From Chitinophagaceae bacterium (GTDB lineage Bacteria > Bacteroidota > Bacteroidia > Chitinophagales > Chitinophagaceae): a stretch of 64,000 nucleotides of DNA. The stretch lies in assembly GCA_017307735.1 (NCBI GenBank), contig JAFKGR010000004.1, forward strand, positions 124,001 to 188,000, in the 5' to 3' direction. Shown piece after piece: positions 28,789-36,315 of this stretch. Position numbers and translations under genes: made by a program. How positions within the stretch are numbered: position 1 is the stretch's first letter; the number at the start of each line of letters is the position of its first letter. The notes under the pieces are model-generated. The model saw only the letters and a list, made by a program, of their open reading frames with translations. It made no database searches and had not been told where the DNA came from.

Positions 28789-30603
28789 TTATTCTATGAT
28801 CATCTTTTGGGACTCTTTATAACTTCCATTCGAAATCTCCACGAAATAAGTGCCATGGCGCAAAGTGGAAATATTTAACCGAACATTCTTTGTATTAATT
28901 CCAAACTGCCTCTGTACTTTAGTAATACCATTTTCATCTGTTATCCGGACCGACCTGATTGAATAATCGCCTGATTCCATCGGTGAAGTCCCCAACAGAT
29001 TACTTGCACAGGGTACAATAATACTTGGCGTTATACTAATGAAACTGCTTGCGGGGTTGGGTGAAATATTGTAATGATTGCAACCGCCACCGCCTCCGCC
29101 ATTACAGTCGTAGGACCAAAATCCGTATTGTACAGGCTGTGCAATACCACAAGTATTTGAAGCTACGATCTGAAGGACAGCCTGCCTGCCGGAATAAATA
29201 AATGCCAGACTGAGATTATTTCCCGTTTGGTTCCATGTGTAACCAAGGGGGAGAGGAGGATTTTGAGTTATATCGGACCAGGTTACATTACTTGTATCTG
29301 AAATTTGCAAATCGGTAACTGCTCTGAATTGGTTACAAACAGTGTTCCAAGCGTTGTTAATAAATGGCACAAGAGTTTTTGTGGTAGTCTGGCCAGGCGA
29401 AGGATATCCGTTATAACTATAAGTGCCGCCAGAAATTACCGGTTTACCAACTACTATTTGCCTGGTAATGGGCGGAATCGCACCACATACTGAAGCAGTG
29501 ATAATTGCTGTCAGTGTTATAATCCCGTCTGTTTCACGAGTAAGAGTGGTCTGTGAAGCATCGGGAGAATTTATTTGAACAATTTGTGATGGTATGGCTG
29601 ACCAACTAACTGTAGCGCTTGCCGGTAGATTAGGAATTCTGAATGTATCTGAAATGCTGCAAAATATGCTATCACCCGTAATAACCGAGGGTTGTATAAT
29701 GGAGATTATACTGGTATCTGTATGGTAATTTGTGCTTCCAATTGATACAGTTGCAGTAATGTTTTTTGGTGTAACACCGGATACAGGTGTCAGGGTAATT
29801 GTGTTTGTAGTTCCCGTTGAGATATTCTGACTGGCTTCATTTCCATTGTACAACCACCCGTTGGGCACATTGCCCAAAAACCAATTATAGGTTGGTGTAG
29901 CTCCTACTGGTACATTAGTTCCATTGATGGTAAATGTCAAAGGATTCGTAGATCCGCACGCCAGTTCCACAGATTGAGGTGTTATTGTAAATGATGCTGG
30001 TGGCGGAGTTTCTTCTACTGTGATTTTCCTGATAAGTATTGTTTCAAGGCCAGAATTATTTCCCGGAATTGCTGCAATAGCAAGGTTTAATTCTGCAGCA
30101 GATAGTGAATTGTAAAAAAGCACATTATCTGCAAAATTTGTGGGATCAGTCTTTACCTGGAAAGATTGTTTAAAGTTTCCAGATAGGTTTGGATCTATGG
30201 TTTCTGTACCATTACATTGATTATTACCACCTGATGCAACATTATTTAAGTCTATTCTTAAATTAGGATCAATATCACTTGATGAAACTTTTTTTCTCGC
30301 CGCATTAATTGTAATTTTATAAGTGTAGTGTTGTTTAAAACTAACAGATACTTTATATTCTGTGCCTTTAATAACACTATTAGAACTTTCTGTCACTGCA
30401 TTTAATTCAATACTATGATATGTACTATCGTAAGTAGGTTGTCCAATTGTTGTAATATGAGAAATGATACCATTTGTCCCATTAATAGTTACTGGCACAT
30501 TAACCCCATTTGCAAAAATGTTACAGCCTGATGCATTGTAAGTTTGATAATTTATGATTGTGGTCGTCTGAGAATAAACAGTTCCAGTCCCCAAAATTAG
30601 CAT
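28789..30603 (-). CDS. Secreted protein with T9SS type A sorting domain
   Basis: About 604 residues from the first ATG. The C-terminus (NISPNPASSFISITPS ... ISTLRHGTYFVEISNGSYKESQKMIIE) is a type A T9SS sorting domain. The middle holds Ig/PKD-like segments (ASFTITPQSVELACGS; PTYNWFLGNVPNGW; VSWSAIPSQIVQIN; GYTWNQTGNNLSLAF). A GGGGGG linker precedes CNHYNISPNP. The first ATG leaves only MLILGTGTVYSQ as a signal peptide. In the same frame the nine codons before it read LSKKILVLL, which would complete a normal signal, yet no ATG, GTG or TTG opens that stretch (codons TTA TCT AAA AAA ATA...). Either an unusual start codon is used or the start is damaged. Confidence 0.8.
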   Translation of the reverse strand: MLILGTGTVYSQTTTIINYQTYNASGCNIFANGVNVPVTINGTNGIISHITTIGQPTYDSTYHSIELNAVTESSNSVIKGTEYKVSVSFKQHYTYKITINAARKKVSSSDIDPNLRIDLNNVASGGNNQCNGTETIDPNLSGNFKQSFQVKTDPTNFADNVLFYNSLSAAELNLAIAAIPGNNSGLETILIRKITVEETPPPASFTITPQSVELACGSTNPLTFTINGTNVPVGATPTYNWFLGNVPNGWLYNGNEASQNISTGTTNTITLTPVSGVTPKNITATVSIGSTNYHTDTSIISIIQPSVITGDSIFCSISDTFRIPNLPASATVSWSAIPSQIVQINSPDASQTTLTRETDGIITLTAIITASVCGAIPPITRQIVVGKPVISGGTYSYNGYPSPGQTTTKTLVPFINNAWNTVCNQFRAVTDLQISDTSNVTWSDITQNPPLPLGYTWNQTGNNLSLAFIYSGRQAVLQIVASNTCGIAQPVQYGFWSYDCNGGGGGGCNHYNISPNPASSFISITPSIIVPCASNLLGTSPMESGDYSIRSVRITDENGITKVQRQFGINTKNVRLNISTLRHGTYFVEISNGSYKESQKMIIE

Positions 30604-30636
30604 TAACAGAACTAATATTTTTTTAGATAATTATTT

Positions 30637-31185
30637 TTATTTCTTTTCCAGATAAAATTGAAATCCTATATCGAAAATTAAATTCTTCATTTTCCCCCCT
30701 GCGCCCTCAACTTTTATAATAGAATAGTCTGTTGTAAATGCTAAACCGACTGCCGTATTAAAATAAAAAACCATCCCGCCAGAAATCGAATACTCATTAT
30801 AACGAGTGACTCTGACGCCGCCGGAAATGCGCCTGAAAGTATAGCCAGCACCTGCAAATAAATTATATCTTTTTTCAGGATTCAGGAAATAGTACCTGAA
30901 GAATGGGCCTATTCCAAAAATAATCGCATTAACGGAGACCTTTTTATTTATAGAATAATCCATGCTGGGATTAATGCCTATAACAAATCGATCTACTGGG
31001 AAATAGCCTAAAAATCCCTTTAATGTAATCTCTGAGGTACTTTCTGTTGTTATGGTATCCCGAATTTTAGTTCTAGTTGATGATAAGTTTATATCTCCAC
31101 CCATCAGCCATGTCCCTTTATTGGTTTGCGCATTCGAAGTAAATGCCATAATAGTTAATATATTGAGCAGTACAAAGAATTTCAT
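30637..31185 (-). CDS. Small outer-membrane beta-barrel protein (paralogue of 27925-28512)
   Basis: 182 residues from the ATG at 31185, where the signal peptide begins (MKFFVLLNILTIMAFTSNAQ); the 22 codons before it are open but not signal-like. The mature part starts TNKGTWLMGGDINLSSTRTK and shows FGIGPFFRYYFLNPEKRYNLFAGAGYTFRRI and LIFDIGFQFYLEKK. It is related to the barrel at 27925-28512. It ends 33 bases before the first ATG of the T9SS-sorted protein and probably shares its transcript. Function unknown. Confidence 0.75.
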   Translation of the reverse strand: MKFFVLLNILTIMAFTSNAQTNKGTWLMGGDINLSSTRTKIRDTITTESTSEITLKGFLGYFPVDRFVIGINPSMDYSINKKVSVNAIIFGIGPFFRYYFLNPEKRYNLFAGAGYTFRRISGGVRVTRYNEYSISGGMVFYFNTAVGLAFTTDYSIIKVEGAGGKMKNLIFDIGFQFYLEKK

Positions 31186-31728
31186 ATAGTTAAGTTCAGG
31201 ATGATAAAATGAATAAGCGCTATGTATCCGGCGGAGCTTTATCATGAACACTAAAAAGAGAAATTATTTTATCCTCAATGAATTTTACATACACTTGAGA
31301 TTTCAACAAAGACCACTTGAGTTCGCAGCACTTCACATGAATGACACACATTGTTTCGCGGAAATATTGCCAGGTCGTATAAATAAAGATATCTGTAACT
31401 TTATTGATAGCTTCAGAAGATATGTCAGTCGTAAGGTGTGCCACGGCAGGGTTGGTTTAACAGGAAATAAGTTGCAGTGCATGAAATAAACCCAGTTTAA
31501 AGTTATGAAAAAAAATCACAAAGTTTGTAGTCCATTCCACATTTCCCACACAAACAAACCGCAAACTCTAAAAATCATTCCCTGGCCATTATAACAGACC
31601 TGAAGCCTGAAATTATCAAACTTGAAACCCGAAAACCGAAACTTGGAACCTAAATTCTTCCCATTTTCCAATAACCTGAAATAGTACATTTGCCACACCC
31701 TATTTATGAAAAATTAATTCACTGATTT
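31186..31728. other. Intergenic region before the arginase-family gene
   Basis: No gene is supported. 31590-31660 is built of degenerate short words (CCTGAAGCCTGAAA, CTTGAAACCCGAAAACCGAAACTTGG), a decay-type pattern common in Bacteroidetes spacers. TACATTTG at 31685-31692 is an exact -7 consensus about 36 bases before the next start codon. Confidence 0.4.
31685..31692 (+). promoter_or_regulatory. -7 element for the arginase-family gene
   Basis: TACATTTG is an exact TAnnTTTG match 36 bases before the ATG at 31729. The expected -33 TTG is not clear. Confidence 0.4.
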
Positions 31729-32856
31729 ATGTATGATCTTGAACAGTTTCTGGAACCTGTGAACCCGAATGTGCTCAATGGCGATGTGCCTTTTTATGAC
31801 AGGCAGTTTGGAAGAACCATCGATATTTTTTCTGAAACCTTTCCGGATGTGGATAAAGCAGATGTCATCATTGCCGGCATTGATGAATTCAGGGGTGCTG
31901 GTTTTTTCTCAGATTTGAATCCGGCAGACGAAGTAAGAACTCAGCTATACAAACTCCTGCACTGGCATCAGGATATTTCTGTTGCAGATATCGGAAATAT
32001 TAAAACCGGCGCTACACTCAATGACAGCTACTCCTGTGTAACAACTGTGCTTAAAGATTTTGTCAATACCGGAAAATCGGTGATACTGATCGGAGGTTCG
32101 CATGATCTGACACTTGCGCAATATAAAGTGTATAGCAGCGAAAACCAGTTTGCAGAATCTGCTGTTATAGATTCTCACATCGATCTGCAAAGCGAATCGT
32201 CTGTAAAAAGTGAAAATTTTCTGATGGACATGTTAACGTCGGAACCTAATTTCATTCGTTATTACAATCACATTGGATTTCAAAGTTATTTCGTACATCC
32301 ATACATGTTAGAGACGATGGATAAGCTGCGGTTTGATTGTATGCGGGTTGGTATAGCGCGTGAAAAGATGGATGAAATAGAACCGTTGATGAGGCAGTCT
32401 GATTTTATAAGTTTTGACCTGAATGCCATCCGGTACGGCGATGCACCTGCCGGAGGCATCAGCCCAAATGGATTTACAGGGGAAGAAGCATGCAGCTTAT
32501 CCCGTTTTGCAGGATCCGGTGAAAAAACAGATTCCTTTGGTATTTATGGTTACCGGCCCGAAAAAGATACGAATCACATAACAGCCTTGCAGATAGCCCA
32601 GATGATCTGGTATTTTATTGATGGGAAAAGCCGGAGCAAACAGGAATCGGCTTTGCACGACAAGCAAAACTTCAATGAATTTCATACTCCGCTGAACGGT
32701 GAGGAAACTGTATTCCTCCAAAGCAAAAAAACCGGAAGGTGGTGGATGCAGATCGGGGGTAAAAAAATGATTTCATGCAGCTATAACGACTATGTGTATG
32801 CGAGCAATAATGAAATACCGGAAAGATGGTTAAGGGCACAGGAAAGGGATTTTTGA
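31729..32856 (+). CDS. Arginase/formimidoylglutamase-family protein
   Basis: 375 residues. The ureohydrolase fold is visible: VIAGIDEFRG near residue 47, GGSHDLTLAQYKVY near residue 122, VIDSHIDLQ near residue 146 and SFDLNAIRYGDAPAGGISPNGFTGEEACSL near residue 225. Metal ligands His and Asp in SHD and DSHID are kept. In the last motif the second Asp of the usual D-x-D is Asn (D-L-N), so one manganese ligand is changed. Bacteroidetes have a branch annotated as formimidoylglutamase with this weakness, but no hut genes are nearby. It may be a divergent hydrolase of arginine-like substrates or a poorly active homologue. Monocistronic, convergent with the peptidase gene. Confidence 0.78.
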   Translation: MYDLEQFLEPVNPNVLNGDVPFYDRQFGRTIDIFSETFPDVDKADVIIAGIDEFRGAGFFSDLNPADEVRTQLYKLLHWHQDISVADIGNIKTGATLNDSYSCVTTVLKDFVNTGKSVILIGGSHDLTLAQYKVYSSENQFAESAVIDSHIDLQSESSVKSENFLMDMLTSEPNFIRYYNHIGFQSYFVHPYMLETMDKLRFDCMRVGIAREKMDEIEPLMRQSDFISFDLNAIRYGDAPAGGISPNGFTGEEACSLSRFAGSGEKTDSFGIYGYRPEKDTNHITALQIAQMIWYFIDGKSRSKQESALHDKQNFNEFHTPLNGEETVFLQSKKTGRWWMQIGGKKMISCSYNDYVYASNNEIPERWLRAQERDF

Positions 32857-32918
32857 TGACTTGACTTTTAGCCCCTGAATCTTACTTTGTCTTTTGCTCT
32901 TTACCAGCGGGCTGTTGA

Positions 32919-34205
32919 TTAAAGATCCCTCGGTTCTATCCTCGTTGGTGTATCCCTGCCATCGATTATAGACCTGCTGCTGAGCGCAATACTTTTTATA
33001 ATCTCCGTCATGTTTTTCATGTCGAGCGTTTCGAAATTATCACTCTGCTTATGGTAATTCAGTTCATTGTCCATTTTGGAAGTGCTGATGGTATGTGCAG
33101 GAACTCCAAGCGCTGCGAGAGTGGCATTGTCACTTCGATAAAACAATTGTTGTTGCGGATAAGGGTCGGGTTCGAAATGAAACTTACTTCCTTTCAGATT
33201 ATTTTGCAGGATTTTTCCGAAATCACTTTTTTCATAACCGGTTATGTAAGCACTGTTCTCACCCCATTTACTTGCCGTACCAATCATTTCAATATTAAAC
33301 ATGGCCACCACATCCTTCGGGGGAATGTGCATTGAAAAATATCTTGAACCGTATCCGCCCGATTCTTCACCGGTAAAAGTTACGAAGATGAGCGTGCGGT
33401 CGTTATTTTTTAATGCTTTGAAATATTTTGCCAGCATGATGACTGCGGTAGTGCCGCTCGCATCATCATTTGCGCCATTGTAGATTGAATCACCGGTAGC
33501 ATCCGGTTTACCGATCCCGAGGTGATCGTAATGTGCAGAAAAGACCACATATTCATTTTTCTTCGTTTTCCCGGGAATCATTCCGATGATGTTGGTGAGT
33601 GATTGCTTTTCCAGTTCTCTTTTTACTGTAAAGGAAAAATGTTCGGGTTTTTCATGAAGTACTATAAATACAGGAACAGTTCCTTCCATCAAAGGCCGGT
33701 TTGCCAGGAAGCCAAGCCGTTTGAACGAGTTTTCCATATCAGCCGGCATCCACACAATCGTTGGTTTTTCTGATTTTATCAACCCTGAAAGTGTTCTGAA
33801 AAGATTCCCGGTACTGTCAGGGGATACCTGTTCGTAACCACTTTTTTCGTTGATGGTTAAAGAAGTTTCGGTTCCTATTGAAATAATGTTTTGCGAGGGG
33901 ATTGGTTCTCCATTGATTTCTCCTGAAATATCAACCGATTTCGGGCGAAGCATTGAAAATTCCTGACGATAACTATTCAGCCCGTCCCAATATTGCAATC
34001 CGGTTTCTTTAAATTGAGAGGCAATGAAATCCGCAGCTTTTTCTATTCCCGGAGTAAAAATTTTTCTTCCCTGCATATCATCTGCAGAAAGTGTTTTTTC
34101 AATTTGCGAAACAGATTTCTCATTGATGATTTTATAGGCTTTCTGTGCGTGCAGCGAAATGAAGGTTACCAGAAAAGCAAACAGAAGAAAATATTTTCTT
34201 GTCAT
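32919..34205 (-). CDS. M28-family metallopeptidase, exported
   Basis: 428 residues with a signal peptide (MTRKYFLLFAFLVTFISLHAQ). The catalytic domain (about residues 205-420) carries the M28 zinc ligands: H in VVFSAHYDHLG, D in NGANDDASGT, catalytic and bridging EE in FTGEESGGYGS, E in FNIEMIG in place of the usual Asp, and H in GVPAHTIST. M28 enzymes are aminopeptidases or carboxypeptidases that work in the periplasm or outside the cell. Residues 25-200 may form an inserted or PA-like domain. A promoter match lies just upstream. It is monocistronic; the MFS gene upstream is on the same strand. Confidence 0.9.
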   Translation of the reverse strand: MTRKYFLLFAFLVTFISLHAQKAYKIINEKSVSQIEKTLSADDMQGRKIFTPGIEKAADFIASQFKETGLQYWDGLNSYRQEFSMLRPKSVDISGEINGEPIPSQNIISIGTETSLTINEKSGYEQVSPDSTGNLFRTLSGLIKSEKPTIVWMPADMENSFKRLGFLANRPLMEGTVPVFIVLHEKPEHFSFTVKRELEKQSLTNIIGMIPGKTKKNEYVVFSAHYDHLGIGKPDATGDSIYNGANDDASGTTAVIMLAKYFKALKNNDRTLIFVTFTGEESGGYGSRYFSMHIPPKDVVAMFNIEMIGTASKWGENSAYITGYEKSDFGKILQNNLKGSKFHFEPDPYPQQQLFYRSDNATLAALGVPAHTISTSKMDNELNYHKQSDNFETLDMKNMTEIIKSIALSSRSIIDGRDTPTRIEPRDL

Positions 34206-34247
34206 TCAGAGCTGATTAAAAAAAATTATTAAATGTATTTAGAATGC

Positions 34248-34277
34248 CAAAATAAAGGAAATAATTTCTTGCTTCAA
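34248..34277 (-). promoter_or_regulatory. Promoter for the M28 peptidase gene
   Basis: On the minus strand TTG, exactly 19 bases, then TTATTTTG: one mismatch to TAnnTTTG. It lies 42 bases before the start codon. Confidence 0.5.
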
Positions 34278-34359
34278 TTTCGATTCAATGATCGTGATGC
34301 AAAATGGATAAGCGGCAAAAAGTTACCCATTTGAACTAAGGAAGGGTACATATTATTTT

Positions 34360-35568
34360 TTAGGCTAAAGTGTGCTTTCTCTTGGGTAACTCTGTTCTGA
34401 AAAGCCAGAGAGCTATGCCGGAGGCGACAAGTGCTATTCCTCCGAAAGTGCTCAGGGCGACCGGGAATCCGCCGACCAACAACCCTTCAAAGAGCAGGCT
34501 TCCCATTCCAAAACCCACGAACAATGAAAAGGCAGTGAGTGCCACCGATTGTCCGCGCGGCCCTTTCAGGTCAGTGGAGATAGCAGCGAGTTGCGGATGA
34601 GTCAAATCAAACCCGAGTGAAAGAAAAATAATTGCGATTTGTACAAAAACCAATTTGAGGGGAAGAGCAAGAATAAGGGCACAAATTCCCGTGAGCCCCA
34701 CACCTAATGGGACAATCAGCGATCTTCCATATTTGTCCGCAAGCTTTCCGATAAGAGGTCCAAAAATTACACCGGGAATTCCATATCCTAATAATGCCAA
34801 TCCGATTCCGGTTTCATTCAATCCGAATCTGTTGTGCAAATAAACGCCGAGCCATGTAAAAACTCCTGATTGTAAAATTGCATTGAGAAAAATATACGAG
34901 TAAGTTCGTTGTGCACGTGATTGAAGTAACAATGACTTATAATTTTGCAAAACCTTCTTCGGGGAATCCGGATTTTCCGGCAAAGGCAATTTGGGAAAAG
35001 CATGTGTGCCCCATGCAAAAAGTAAAATTAAAACAGCCAGTATGGAGACGGAAAAAAACAAACCGTGCCATCCAGCGATAGGTTCGAGTAATGCTCCGGT
35101 AGCGGCCCCTGTGGCGGTTCCACCTGCGATCGACCCAAACATCCAGCCGACGGCTTTTCCTCTTTTTTCAAATGGAATTACATCACCAATTAAAGTGAGG
35201 CAGATGGGTACGATACCGGCGCCCGCAAATCCGGTCGCTATTCGTAAAGCGATAAAAGAGCCTGCCGTGTGTGCGAAGGGAGTGATGGCTGTGAGTATTG
35301 TGAACAGGGAAAGTGAAGTGTAAATAACAGTTCGTCTTCCATATCGATCTGAAAGCGGACCGGCAATTAACATCAGAGTGCCCTGCGGTAAAATATAAGC
35401 CGGAACGGCTAATGCAACAATATTGATGGGACTCGAGAAAACGACCGACAATTGCGGTATAATCGGAGCCACCATAAATGTTTGCGCAAATACAATAAAA
35501 GATGTCGCACAAATGGCCGGCAATAATGTACTTGAAACCTTGATTGAATCAGAACCTGATATTTTCAT
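34360..35568 (-). CDS. Major facilitator superfamily transporter, probable drug exporter
   Basis: 402 residues with twelve hydrophobic segments. MFS motif A is GPLSDRYGRRTVIYTS (about residues 70-85) and its second-half copy is GPLIGKLADKYGRS. Charged loops and the length fit the DHA1 12-helix drug:H+ antiporter group (Bcr/CflA- or YfcJ-like); the substrate is not known. A TACCTTTG box (minus strand, 35645-35652) lies about 75 bases upstream. The peptidase gene downstream is 154 bases away with its own promoter, so this is a single-gene unit. Confidence 0.9.
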   Translation of the reverse strand: MKISGSDSIKVSSTLLPAICATSFIVFAQTFMVAPIIPQLSVVFSSPINIVALAVPAYILPQGTLMLIAGPLSDRYGRRTVIYTSLSLFTILTAITPFAHTAGSFIALRIATGFAGAGIVPICLTLIGDVIPFEKRGKAVGWMFGSIAGGTATGAATGALLEPIAGWHGLFFSVSILAVLILLFAWGTHAFPKLPLPENPDSPKKVLQNYKSLLLQSRAQRTYSYIFLNAILQSGVFTWLGVYLHNRFGLNETGIGLALLGYGIPGVIFGPLIGKLADKYGRSLIVPLGVGLTGICALILALPLKLVFVQIAIIFLSLGFDLTHPQLAAISTDLKGPRGQSVALTAFSLFVGFGMGSLLFEGLLVGGFPVALSTFGGIALVASGIALWLFRTELPKRKHTLA

Positions 35569-35644
35569 TCTTCAAAACCATTTTCAACAATATCATCTGA
35601 AAAGATGTTCGATGATAAAAATCTGAAATGAGATTTTTGTAATG

Positions 35645-35652
35645 CAAAGGTA
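35645..35652 (-). promoter_or_regulatory. -7 element for the MFS gene
   Basis: TACCTTTG on the minus strand is an exact TAnnTTTG match. A TTG lies 22 bases upstream, somewhat far for the -33 element. Confidence 0.4.
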
Positions 35653-35987
35653 CGGATGAAATTATCCTCGCTGACAATTTGGGTTGCCGTATTCTTTTTT
35701 TCAGATATCGCGGACATAAAATTATTTACAAAGTGTGGTGAATTTTATACAGTATTAAAATGTTATGCTGATAAATTTTTTGAGGAATCATCTCTCTAAC
35801 ATGTATGGCTACCCTAAGATTATAGCTGAATTTTCAGAATGCGGGAATTCATTCTTATCAACCGGGTAATTTTTTGTTGAATAGGAACTCATAATCATTT
35901 TAACACATATATCTATATTCATATTAGTGGGTTTCGCTTTCGTTGCATCTGTTAAAAAAATAACTCTTCCGAAAATAAGGATGCATT

Positions 35988-36000
35988 AATCGAAACGATT
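35988..36000. promoter_or_regulatory. Palindromic operator-like site
   Basis: AATCG-AAA-CGATT is a perfect 5-bp inverted repeat with a 3-base centre, about 315 bases before the SusC start. Its appearance resembles LacI-type half-sites, but no such regulator is in the window. Confidence 0.3.
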
Positions 36001-36199
36001 CACAGTCTGATCAATTTGATCTGTAATTCTTTAAACTCTTAATTGAAAATCAAATATAAATTCATGAGGTAATTCTTATGAAATACAATGCTGTTGCCTG
36101 ATTTAGCTGATTGCCTTTTGCAAGAGTCACACTGATCCTGAAACTTTGGAAAATGAATTTGTATTGGATTAAACTTATTCCGGAAATTATTTTTCACTA

Positions 36200-36260
36200 A
36201 GCGTTAAACATAATTTTTGTTTTTATTATTCTAAGAATTTCTAATTAGACTGTTAACGCT
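36200..36260. promoter_or_regulatory. Nested inverted repeats upstream of SusC
   Basis: Outer arms AGCGTTAA (36200-36207) and TTAACGCT (36253-36260) are perfect 8-mers. Inside them TCTAA (36230-36234) and TTAGA (36245-36249) form a second pair. The block lies 56-116 bases before the SusC start, where a promoter would be expected. Confidence 0.4.
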
Positions 36261-36315
36261 GGAATCAAATTTGATGTGACCCCTTTCTACAAATTGTCAG
36301 GTTAAAAAGTTTTCT

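Larger units (their letters stand above)
35569..36315. other. Long regulatory spacer before the second SusC/SusD pair
   Basis: 747 bases without a supportable gene. AT-rich. It holds the MFS promoter on the left and two sets of inverted repeats near the SusC start: AATCG-AAA-CGATT (35988-36000) and the nested pair AGCGTTAA ... TTAACGCT (36200-36260). Such length and symmetry suggest regulation of the SusC/SusD genes by a factor encoded elsewhere. Confidence 0.45.
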
